Positions 54,808 to 63,895 of a stretch of 64,000 bases of DNA are shown here, piece after piece (the first letter of the stretch is position 1; the number at the start of each line of letters is the position of its first letter). The stretch is taken from contig JAEOAD010000025.1 of NCBI GenBank assembly GCA_036365145.1, positions 29,149,001-29,213,000 on the forward strand. Direction: 5' to 3'. The notes under the pieces were generated by a model, which ran no database searches, had not been told where the DNA came from, and was given only the letters and a program-made list of their open reading frames with translations. The position numbers and the translations under genes are program-made. This DNA is from Orientallactaga sibirica. Lineage: Eukaryota > Chordata > Mammalia > Rodentia > Dipodidae.

Positions 54808-54994
54808 ATTTTTATTTTTTTTGGTTTTTCGAGGTAGGAGCTCTCTCCAGCCCAGGAAGTGGGGGTCTCACTCTAGCCTGGCCTGACCTGGAACTTACTG
54901 TGTAGCCCCAGGCTGGTCTTGATTTGACCTCCCAGTGATCCTCCTACCTCAGCCTCCTGTGAGCTGGGACTAAAGGCTTGCACTACCACACCCT
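54808..54994 (-). mobile_element. B1 SINE with internal insertion
   Basis: gaggtaggagctctctccag is followed 25 bases on by a second 'gggtctcactctagcc', so about 25 bases were gained in the tail-proximal part. Confidence 0.85.
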
Positions 54995-55152
54995 GCTCTC
55001 CTTTTTCTTTTTAAGGAATTCCTAGTAAGAACTCAACATCTGTTCCATGGGTCCAGTGAAAAGTTCTAAAATCCCTGATTTTGTCCCAAGTTCATAAAAC
55101 ATACAAATTGGAAATAAAACAATAAAACTGTCATTACTTATATATAACATAA

Positions 55153-55307
55153 GCCGGGCGTGGTGGCACACGCCTTTAATCCCAGCACTCGGGAGGCAGA
55201 GGTAGGAGGATCGCTATGAATTCAAGGCCAAACAATAGTGAATTCCAGGTCAGCCTGAGCCAGAGTGAGACCCTACCTTGAAAAACCAAAAAAAAAAAAA
55301 AAAAAAA
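55153..55307 (+). mobile_element. B1 SINE in the L1 (first)
   Basis: TSD acttatatataacata (55136 and 55308). Small deletion in the middle (ggccaaacaatagtg). Confidence 0.95.
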
Positions 55308-55444
55308 ACTTATATATAACATAATTTAGGATCAAACATGATGATGGTTCTAAAACCCTAGAGAATTAACAAATAAAAAACTATGAAACCAGTGAGGTTC
55401 CTGGATATAAGGTCAATATATAAAGTTTAAAATTCAACTGGCAA

Positions 55445-55609
55445 GCCGGGCATGGTGGCACATGCCTTTAATCCCAGCACTCAGGAGGCAGAGGTAGGAG
55501 GATTGTTATGAGTTCGAGGCCTCCCTGAAACTACATAGTTAATTCCAGGTCAGCCCGGACCAGAGTGAGACCCTACCTTGACAAACCAAATAAATAAATA
55601 AATAAAAAT
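55445..55609 (+). mobile_element. B1 SINE in the L1 (second)
   Basis: TSD aaaattcaactgg (55429 and 55610); tail (AAAT)n. Confidence 0.95.
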
Positions 55610-55722
55610 AAAATTCAACTGGATTTACACATACCAACAAAATAGTAACAGGAAAAATGTTATTTAAATACTATCATTTAAAATAGCTCAAAAATAGTAA
55701 CTATAAAACATAAATGGAATAA

Positions 55723-55965
55723 GGGCCGAAGAGATGGCTTAGCGGATAAGGCACCTGCCTCCTAAGCCTAAGAACGCCAGTTCCAATCTCCAGGTCCCAC
55801 GTTTAGCCAGATGCAAAGTGACGCAAGGGCGCAATGCCACACTTGACCACAAGGAGGCGCAAGCATCTGGATTTCTTTCACAGCAGCTGAGAGACTGCTG
55901 GTGCACCCATCTCTATCTGTCTTCCTCTCCCTCTCTATGTCTCTCTCTCTCAAAAAAAAAATAAA
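55723..55965 (+). mobile_element. tSINE, 'cctcctaag' variant, in the L1
   Basis: Single box B. TSD ataaatggaataa (55710 and 55966). Confidence 0.95.
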
Positions 55966-56343
55966 ATAAATGGAATAAATTAAAGATCTAAGTAAATAAA
56001 GATACCATGTTTATAGATCATGAGGCTAAATGTTACTAAAATACTATTTTTCTCCAAACTACTGGTTTCAACAGTATCCCAATCATAATCCCAGAAAATA
56101 TTTTTTTTGGTAGAAACTGACAAGCTGATTCTAAACTCTACATGGAACGAAAACAACCTAGAACAATGGAAACATTCTGAAAACAGAGTAACAATCTATG
56201 TAGACAACAGATCTCTGCCAGTATCTCAGCCACCATACAAAAAGTTACTAAGAATATACCAGACTTAGATCAAGTAACACAAGAACCGAGTAAAAGATGG
56301 TGACACGATGAGGCTGCAGGTTTTGGCACTGTAAATATACTTT

Positions 56344-56453
56344 TATTTATTTATTTACTTTTTGGTTTTCCCCAAGGCTGGTCTTGAATTCACAGGGATG
56401 CTACCTCTGCCTCATGAGTGCTGGGATTAAAGGTCTGCACCACCACACCAGGC
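56344..56453 (-). mobile_element. B1 SINE, internally deleted
   Basis: ttggttttccccaaggctgg to ctgcaccaccacaccaggct; the central block is missing. Confidence 0.8.
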
Positions 56454-56469
56454 TTATAAAAACACCTTG

Positions 56470-56662
56470 GGGGCTGGAGAGAGATGGTTTAGTGGTAAAG
56501 GTTCTCGCCTGCAAAGCCTAAAGACCCAGGTTCAATTCCCCAGTACCCACGTAAGCCATATGCACAAGGTGTCACATACATCTGGAATTTGTTTGTAGTG
56601 GCTAAAGGCCCCTGGTAGCACCCCCCCCACACACACACACTGCCTCTCTCTCAAATAAAAAA
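56470..56662 (+). mobile_element. tSINE
   Basis: CT part replaced by cccccccacacacacac. Confidence 0.9.
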
Positions 56663-57358
56663 GTATTTGTTTAAATCTTGAGATTTGAGCTTAGAATGCT
56701 GCTGAAAGCACATCCATGGCCAACAGGCAGCTGGAGCAGAGAGGAGACAGACCGAGTGGAGTCTGAAATTGGGCCTTGGGCATGGCACCTCTGGCCAAAC
56801 TGGGACAGCTGGCTACTTGGAACCCAAGCATTGGTGGGATACTAAATTTCAGTGTTGGAGGCAGAAAGAACAATGGCATTGTCTTTCACTGGTTCATGTA
56901 GACTGATTACACACAGGTGCCAGGATGCATCAAAAAATCCTAAAACATCTGAGACCATGTTTACCTGACCGTCTTACCCAGTGCACAGCTTCCCTGGTGC
57001 TAATGAACACTGAAGCCATTGGTCACTGCCTGACCAACTATTCTCATGACAGCTTACTAGAAAGTTACTGTACATGGAACAGCATCTGGCCAGTGTTTGA
57101 AGGCACACTTTTCTGTTGTATGGAAATTAAGTGACAAGAAAAGCATCCAGAAAAGGAAGGCATGAAAAGGAAATGTACAATTTTGGATAATACTAATTTT
57201 TTAAGAATAACGTTTTTGACAGAAAAAAAATAAACACGACATATCTAGAAGAGAACAGAAAAGCTTACAAGTTTGAAGTTGGCAGAGATTGCACAAAAAG
57301 TATAAACTGTAAAACAAAAAAATAGAATACTGGATTTCAAGAGAATTAATAATTTTTG
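56663..57358. other. Intron without recognised element
   Basis: Unassigned; 56900-57140 has balanced, exon-like base use but I recognise no protein and see no splice pair that would link it to ARHGEF11. Confidence 0.5.
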
Positions 57359-57499
57359 GAACTGGAGAGATGGCTTAGCAGTTAAGGTGCATGCCTGCAA
57401 AGCCGAAGGACCCAGGTATGTGAGTCAGATGCACAAGGTGGCACATGTGGCTGGAGGCCCTGGCGTGTCCATTCTCTCTTTCTCTCAAATATTTTAAAA
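57359..57499 (+). mobile_element. tSINE with deletions
   Basis: Lost most of box B (ggacccaggtatgtgagtca). A second scrap with only head and tail lies at 57531-57588. Confidence 0.87.
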
Positions 57500-57603
57500 T
57501 CTTTCTCTAACAAAAAAAAAAAGAATTTTGAGGGCTGAAGACATTACTCTATCTCTGTGTTTCTCTCTCCCTCAAATAATAAATTTTTAAAAAAAGAACT
57601 TTT

Positions 57604-57752
57604 GGGCTGAAGAGATGGTTCAGCAGTTAAGGCACTTGCCTGCAAAGCACAACAACCTGGGTTCAATTCCCTAGTACCCATGTAAAGCTAGATGCACAAA
57701 GTGGCACATGAATCTAAAAAGTTTGCAGTGGCTAGAGGGCCTGGTGTGCACA

Positions 57753-57796
<44 letters not shown>

Positions 57797-57827
57797 TTCT
57801 GCTTGCAAGTAAATAAATAAAAATTTT
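57604..57827 (+). mobile_element. tSINE
   Basis: Carries (GTCT)n-(CT)n at 57752-57795; near-repeat aaaa(g/t)aacttttg flanks it. Confidence 0.92.
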
Positions 57828-57882
57828 TAAAATAACTTTTGCTTTTCAAAAGACATTGTAACTATGTGCAAATTTAAAATAA

Positions 57883-57893
57883 GTGCTCGCTTT

Positions 57894-57939
<46 letters not shown>

Positions 57940-57988
57940 GGCCCATGCGCAAGGATGACACGCAAATTTGTGAAGCGTTCCATATTTT
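57883..57988 (+). pseudogene. U6 snRNA retropseudogene
   Basis: This 106-base near-full-length copy of U6 runs from gtgctcgctttggcagcac to cgttccatatttt. Compared with the remembered mammalian U6 it differs at three internal positions (ctttgg for cttcgg, gcccatgc for gcccctgc, aatttgtg for aattcgtg). The terminal T run is cut to four and is followed by an A-rich stretch. Near-identical flanks (aaatttaaaataag before, aaatttaaataag after) look like a TSD. There is a tSINE directly upstream and no PSE or TATA element was seen at the usual spacing. This fits an L1-mobilised copy of the RNA and not a working pol III gene. ACAGAG and the surrounding catalytic region are intact. Confidence 0.9.
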
Positions 57989-58002
57989 AAAAAAAAATTT
58001 AA

Positions 58003-58318
58003 ATAAGTTTGGGGGTGCGTGAGCATGTGGTCATGTGTGTGAGTGCAGCCATGTGTATGCCATGGAACATGTGGAAGTCAAAGGTGAACTCTGGGAGTGG
58101 CTCTTCACCTTCTACCTTGCTTGAGGCAGGGTCTTTTGTTCACTGTTGTGTGCCAGGCTAGCTGGCACCTGAGCTTCCCAGAAATGCCCCCATCTTCTCA
58201 CTGTAGGCATGCTAGGATTACAGATGCCTGCTACAGCTTCTAGCTTTATGTGGGTTCTGGAGACTGAACTCAGCTACCACGTTTGCATGGCAAGCACCTT
58301 ATCCATTGAGCCACTAAA
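58003..58318 (-). mobile_element. B4-like composite SINE
   Basis: GT-rich start, B1-like middle (gcatgctaggattacagatg), ID-like end (agcaccttatccattgagcc). Better preserved than the copy at 6058. Confidence 0.7.
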
Positions 58319-58483
58319 CAAGTTTTAAAAGATTTTATTACCAAAGTGAAAAGCAAGCCATAAGCTGTGAGAAAGCAGTAGTAAAACATACCTGCCACAG
58401 ACACTATGTCTAGAGTACCCATGAAGCACCCTTACAATAACAGTTAGTACTATAATATGTCCAATAAGCAAAAGACAAAAGAA

Positions 58484-58636
58484 GGCTGGGTATGGTGACA
58501 CACGCCTTTAATCCCAGCATTCGCGAAGCAGAGGTAGGAGGATTACCGCATGAGTTTGAGGCCACCCTGAGTCTACAAAGTGAATTCCAGGTCAGTCTGG
58601 GCTAGGGCCAGACCCTACCTCGAAAAACCAAAAAAG
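58484..58636 (+). mobile_element. B1 SINE
   Basis: Its tail has grown into the following microsatellite. Confidence 0.91.
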
Positions 58637-58740
58637 AAAGAAAGAAAGAAAGAAAGAAAGGAGGGAGGGAGGGAGGGAGGGAGGGAGGGAGGGAGGGAGG
58701 GAGGGAGGGAAAGAAGGAAGGAAAGAAGGAAAGAAAGAGG
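58635..58740. repeat. (GAAA)n-(GGGA)n-(GGAA)n microsatellite
   Basis: Pure purine tract grown from a B1 tail; variable length expected. Confidence 0.95.
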
Positions 58741-58961
58741 CCTGGAGAGATGGCTTAGTGGTTAAGCGCTTGCCTATGAAGCCTAAGGACCCGGGTTCAA
58801 GGCTTGATTCCCCAGGACCCATGTAAGCCAGATGCACAAGGTGGCACATGCATCTGGAGTTTGTCTGCAGTGGCAGGAGGCCCTGGCGTGCGCCCATTTT
58901 CTTTCTCTCTGCCTCTTTCCCTCTCTGTCTGTCGCTCTCAAATAATAAAAAAATAAAAATT
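58739..58961 (+). mobile_element. tSINE
   Basis: Longer type with cgggttcaaggcttgattcc. Its A-tail is the left border of the 2.57-kb duplication. Confidence 0.93.
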
Positions 58962-59373
58962 TAAAAAAAAAGAGGGAGGGAGAGAAGGAAGGAGGGAGGG
59001 AGAGAAGGAAGGAGGGAGGGAGAGAAGGAAGGAGGGAAGGAGGGAGAAAGGGAAGGAGGGAGGGAGGGGAGAAAAAAAGAAAGAAAAAGGCCAAAAGGCT
59101 TGAACAAGTTATCAAAAGAGAACACACACAGCAAATAGACGCGTAAAGATGTGCAGTAGCGTGCACCACAGTGAGGTGCTACTGCACACACACTAACAGT
59201 TAAAATGAAAAAGACTGACAACACCAAGTGCTCGTCAGGATATATAGCAGCAGTAATTCTCACAAACCGCTTAGTGAAAACGGAACGTTATTTAAAAAAA
59301 CATTTTGGGGAAACAATTTTGGAGCTGTAGTAGACACACACTTACCATACAGCCCTAGCCATTTTTTTTAAAG

Positions 59374-59524
59374 TTTTTTTTTTTTTTTGAGGTAGGGTCT
59401 CACTCTAATCCAGGCTGACCTGGAATTCACTATGTACTCTCAGGGTGGCCTCGAACTCATGGCAATCCTCCCACCTCTTCCTCCCAAGTGCTGGGATTAA
59501 AGGCGTGCACCACCATGCCCAGCT
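59374..59524 (-). mobile_element. B1 SINE (copy 1)
   Basis: Minus copy with T16 tail; the same element is at 61943. Confidence 0.93.
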
Positions 59525-59540
59525 TTGAAAGATATTTTTA

Positions 59541-59683
59541 TGGGGCTAGACAGAGTTAAGGCACTTGCCTGTGAAACCTAAGGACCCATGTTCAACTCCC
59601 CAGATCCCACATAAGACAGATGCACAAGGTGACACACACACGTCTGGAGTTCAATTACAATGACTAGAGGCCGTGATGCACCA

Positions 59684-59722
<39 letters not shown>

Positions 59723-59892
59723 ATTTGAGAGAACAGTATATGGGCATGCCAGGGCCTCCTGCCACTGCAAGTGGACTCCAGATGCACATTTCACTTTGTA
59801 AATCTGGCTTTATGTGGGTCCTGGGGAATCAATCTTGGGCCATCAGACTTTTCAAGCAAGAGCCTTTAACCTCTGAGCTATCTCCCTAGCCC
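59541..59892. mobile_element. Inverted tSINE pair, tail to tail (copy 1)
   Basis: Plus tSINE 59541-59721 meets minus tSINE 59722-59892 at their CT/GA parts. The plus head lost 'gagatggcttagc'. Duplicate at 62114-62464. Confidence 0.92.
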
Positions 59893-60584
59893 TAGCCCCA
59901 AACTAGCCATACTTCTAGGATCTACACAAGAAAAAGGAAACAAATGCCTGCACAAAAACTTGCAGTGCATCCATCATAAACTACTTATAGCAGCCCAAAT
60001 ATCCACCAACTTGTAAAAGCACACCACAAGTTATCCACAAATGCAACCCTATTCAGCAAGACAAAGGAGCACACTACTGCCATGCACAGCCCCAGACTGA
60101 CCCTAAACAACTGCTGGGAGAGTCCACACTGAGAAGCGGTCCATCACAAAGGGACATAAGGACAGTTAGGTCCATATGACAGAAGGTATGTTCACTATTT
60201 TCACTTGGGAGATAGCATCATGTATGTACCCAGGGTCAAACTGCATCTATATAGCTATGTACTGTGTCTACGCACTGATGTATATAAATATGCCTTACTA
60301 AAACTAGTCAAAGAAAAAACAGCATAAAATGAAGTTGCCCTCCTAAATTACAGCACTGCAGAAGCACACTTTTTTATTGCTCATAAAAGTCTGCCCCAAG
60401 ACAACCCATTCCCTCTCTTCGTCAGAGCACTGCTGGATTATAAAATGAGGCAATGGCCTTTGAATTTAAATGGGAGGAAATTATAATATGTATATACAAT
60501 CTTGTAATTTATGTGAACATGCATATGATTATTTCAAAACCTATTAATGGACAGGCAGCACAAGTAATTGGTAAAAACAAGTAT

Positions 60585-60800
60585 TTTTATTTATTTATTT
60601 GAGAGACAGAAAGAGAGAAAGAGAGAAAGAGAGAGAGAGAGAGAGAGAATAGGCACACCAGGGCCTCCAGCCACTGCAAACGAACTCCAGATGCATGCGC
60701 TCCCTTGTGCATCTGGCTTCTGTAGGTCCTGGAGAATCGAACTGGGATCCTTTGGCTTTGCAGGCAAACTCCTTAACCGCTAAGCCATCTCTCCAGCCCC
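60585..60800 (-). mobile_element. tSINE (copy 1)
   Basis: Minus copy with long (GA)n; begins after acaagtattttt. Confidence 0.93.
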
Positions 60801-60809
60801 TGAACAAGT

Positions 60810-60973
60810 TTTTTTTTGTTTTTTTTTTTTGGTTTTTTGAAGTAGGGTTTCACTGTAGCTCAGGCTGACCTGGAATTCACTATGTAGTCTCCGGGTGGCC
60901 TCGAACTCACGGTGATCCTCCTACCTTTGCCTCTCCAATGCTGGGATTAAAGGTGTGCACTACCACGCCCGGC
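60810..60973 (-). mobile_element. B1 SINE (copy 1)
   Basis: Between two acaagtt motifs (60804 and 60974); shares 'gtctccgggtgg' and 'cctctccaatgctg' with the next copy's style. Confidence 0.93.
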
Positions 60974-60979
60974 ACAAGT

Positions 60980-61142
60980 TTTTTTTTTTTTTTTTTTGGT
61001 TTTTTCGAGGTAGAGTTTCACTCTGGCCCAGGCTGACCTGGAATTCACTATGTAGTCTCCGGGTGGCCTCGAACTCACGGTGATCCTCCTACCTCTGCCT
61101 CTCCAGTGCTGGGATTAAAAGCGTGCGCCACCACTCCCGGCT
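60980..61142 (-). mobile_element. B1 SINE (copy 1)
   Basis: Between acaagtt (60974) and acaagta (61143). Head-to-head with the following plus B1. Confidence 0.94.
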
Positions 61143-61170
61143 ACAAGTATTTTTTAAAAACAGAATTTTA

Positions 61171-61322
61171 GCTGGGCGTGGTGGCGCACGCCTTTAATCC
61201 CAGCACTCGGGAGGCAGAGGTAGGAGGATCGCCGTGAGTTCTAGGCCAACCTGAGACTACATAGTGAATTCCAGGTCAGCCTGAGCTACAGTGAAACCCT
61301 ACTTCAAAAAATTAAAAAAATT
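61171..61322 (+). mobile_element. B1 SINE (copy 1)
   Basis: Near consensus. Confidence 0.94.
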
Positions 61323-61400
61323 TTTATTTGCTTTTATAATACCATATATGGTTCTGTTTTTCAGTAGATCTGATCTTAGGAACCTAACATTAAAATGAAC

Positions 61401-61536
61401 TTAGCTGTTAAGGTGCTTGCCTGTGAAGCCTAAGGACCTATGTTCGACTCCCCAGATCCCACGTAATCCAGATGCACAAGATAACACATGCACAGGTCAC
61501 ACATGTGCACAAGGTGGCACATGTATCTGGAGTTCA
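61401..61536 (+). mobile_element. tSINE, cut at both ends
   Basis: Begins at ttagctgttaaggtgcttgc (first 16 or so bases missing), long-middle type, and stops at ctggagttc, where the second copy of the duplication begins. Confidence 0.9.
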
Positions 61537-61942
61537 AAAAAAGAGAGGGAGGAGAGAAGGAAGGAGGAGGGAGAGAAGGAAGGAGGGAGGGAGAGAAGGA
61601 AGGAGGGAAGGAGGGAGAAAGGGAAGGAGGGAGGGAGGGGAGAAAAAGAAAGAAAAAGGCCAAAAGGCTTGAACAAGTTATCAAAAGAGAACACACACAG
61701 CAAATAGGTTGCGTAAAGATGTGCAGTAGCGTGCACCACAGTGAGGTGCTACTGCACACACACTAACAGTTAAATGAAAAAGACTGACAACACCAAGTGC
61801 TCGTCAGGAATATAGCAGCAGTAATTCTCACAAACCGCTTAGTGAAAGCGGGAACGTTATTTAAAAAAACATTTTGGGAAACAATTTTGGAGCTGTAGTA
61901 GACACACACTTACCATACAGCCCTAGCCATTTTTTTTAAAGG

Positions 61943-62096
61943 TTTTTTTTTTTTTTTTTTTTTTGAGGGTCTCACTCTAATCCAGGCTGACCTGGAATTC
62001 ACTATGTACTCTCAGGGTGGCCTCGAACTCATGGCAATCCTCCCACCTCTTCCTCCCAAGTGCTGGGATTAAAGGCGTGCACCACCATGCCCAGCT
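61943..62096 (-). mobile_element. B1 SINE (copy 2)
   Basis: As 59374 but with T-tail of 22 and 'gaggta' lost before 'gggtctcac'. Confidence 0.93.
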
Positions 62097-62113
62097 TTGA
62101 AAGATATTTTTAT

Positions 62114-62255
62114 GGGGCTAGACAGAGTTAAGGCACTTGCCTGTGAAACCTAAGGACCCATGTTCAACTCCCCAGATCCCACATAAGACAGATGCACAAG
62201 GTGACACACACACGTCTGGAGTTCAATTACAATGACTAGAGGCCGTGATGCACCA

Positions 62256-62292
<37 letters not shown>

Positions 62293-62464
62293 ATTTGAGA
62301 GAACAGTATATGGGCATGCCAGGGCCTCCTGCCACTGCAAGTGGACTCCAGATGCACATTTCACTTTGTAAATCTGGCTTTATGTGGGTCCTGGGGAATC
62401 AATCTTGGGCCATCAGACTTTTCAAGCAAGAGCCTTTAACCTCTGAGCTATCTCCCTAGCCCTA
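62114..62464. mobile_element. Inverted tSINE pair (copy 2)
   Basis: As 59541-59892; (CT)n shorter. Confidence 0.92.
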
Positions 62465-63157
62465 GCCCCAAACTAGCCATACTTCTAGGATCTACACAAG
62501 AAAAAGGAAACAAATGCCTGCACAAAAACTTGCAGTGCATCCATCATAAACTACTTATAGCAGCCCAAATATCCACCAACTTGTAAAAGCACACCACAAG
62601 TTATCCACAAATGCAACCCTATTCAGCAAGACAAAGGAGCACACTACTGCCATGCACAGCCCCAGACTGACCCTAAACAACTGCTGGGAGAGTCCACACT
62701 GAGAAGCGGTCCATCACAAAGGGACATAAGGACAGTTAGGTCCATATGACAGAAGGTATGTTCACTATTTTCACTTGGGAGATAGCATCATGTATGTGTA
62801 CCCAGGGTCAAACTGCATCTATATAGCTATGTACTGTGTCTACGCACTGATGTATATAAATATGCCTTACTAAAACTAGTCAAAGAAAAAACAGCATAAA
62901 ATGAAGTTGCCCTCCTAAATTACAGCACTGCAGAAGCACACTTTTTTATTGCTCATAAAAGTCTGCCCCAAGACAACCCATTCCCTCTCTTCGTCAGAGC
63001 ACTGCTGGATTATAAAATGAGGCAATGGCCTTTGAATTTAAATGGGAGGAAATTATAATATGTATATACAATCTTGTAATTTATGTGAACATGCATATGA
63101 TTATTTCAAAACCTATTAATGGACAGGCAGCACAAGTAATTGGTAAAAACAAGTATT

Positions 63158-63370
63158 TTTATTTATTTATTTGAGAGACAGAAAGAGAGAAAGAGAAAGA
63201 GAGAGAGAGAGAGAGAGAATAGGCACACCAGGGCCTCCAGCCACTGCAGAACTTAACTCCAGATGCATGCGCCCCTTGTGCATCTGGCTTCTGTAGGTCC
63301 TGAGAATCGAACTGGGATCCTTTGGCTTTGCAGGCAAACTCCTTAACCGCTAAGCCATCTCTCCAGCCCC
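63158..63370 (-). mobile_element. tSINE (copy 2)
   Basis: As 60585 with a local rearrangement (gcagaacttaactcc for gcaaacgaactcc). Confidence 0.93.
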
Positions 63371-63380
63371 TGAACAAGTT

Positions 63381-63543
63381 TTTTTTTTTTTTTTTTTTTT
63401 TGGTTTTTGAAGTAGGGTTTCACTGTAGCTCAGGCTGACCTGGAATTCACTATGTAGTCTCCGGGTGGCCTCGAACTCACGGTGATCCTCCTACCTTTGC
63501 CTCTCCAATGCTGGGATTAAAGGTGTGCACTACCACGCCCGGC
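63381..63543 (-). mobile_element. B1 SINE (copy 2)
   Basis: As 60810; T-tail uninterrupted. Confidence 0.93.
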
Positions 63544-63549
63544 ACAAGT

Positions 63550-63714
63550 TTTTTTTTTTTTTTTTTTTTTTGGTTTTTTCGAGGTAGAGTTTCACTCTGG
63601 CCCAGGCTGACCTGGAATTCACTATGTAGTCTCCGGGTGGCCTCGAACTCACGGTGATCCTCCTACCTCTGCCTCCAGTGCTGGGATTAAAAGCGTGCGC
63701 CACCACTCCCGGCT
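63550..63714 (-). mobile_element. B1 SINE (copy 2)
   Basis: As 60980; lost two bases (gcctccagtg). Confidence 0.94.
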
Positions 63715-63742
63715 ACAAGTATTTTTTAAAAACAGAATTTTA

Positions 63743-63895
63743 GCTGGGCGTGGTGGCGCACGCCTTTAATCCCAGCACTCGGGAGGCAGAGGTAGGAGGA
63801 TCGCCGTGAGTTCTAGGCCACCCTGAGACTACATAGTGAATTCCAGGTCAGCCTGAGCTACAGTGAAACCCTACTTCAAAAAATTTAAAAAAATT
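63743..63895 (+). mobile_element. B1 SINE (copy 2)
   Basis: As 61171 with 'ggccaccctgag' restored to the family consensus. Confidence 0.94.

Larger units (their letters stand above)
55060..56330 (+). mobile_element. Ancient L1 ORF2 segment, split by three SINEs
   Basis: acaaattggaaataaaacaa and 'ctgtcattactta', then 'ggatataaggtcaatatata', 'taaagataccatgtttatag', 'cagtatcccaatcataatcc' and 'caagctgattctaaactcta' keep the ORF2 reverse-transcriptase-end order of mammalian L1. Full of stops. Confidence 0.85.
59093..60560 (+). mobile_element. Ancient L1 3' region within copy 1
   Basis: 'aatgaaaaagactgacaaca', 'actagccatacttctaggat', 'cttatagcagcccaaatatc' and 'gggtcaaactgcatctatat' are the usual order of an L1M 3' end. 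SINEs interrupt it at 59374-59524 and 59541-59892. Confidence 0.7.
58962..61536. repeat. 2.57-kb tandem duplication, copy 1
   Basis: Starts in A-rich/GGGA-rich sequence and ends in a truncated tSINE. Nearly every base recurs 2569-2572 bases later. Contents: purine microsatellite (58970-59092), L1M-derived text, an inverted tSINE pair, a tSINE, three B1 and a truncated tSINE. Confidence 0.95.

Noticed and set aside
57883..57988. Functional U6 gene
   Set aside because: Three internal changes, shortened terminal T run followed by A, TSD-like flanks and no PSE/TATA upstream.
58592..59263. Ser/Pro/Leu-rich minus frames (100-128 codons)
   Set aside because: Translations of the GGAA/GGGA purine tracts and adjoining SINEs.
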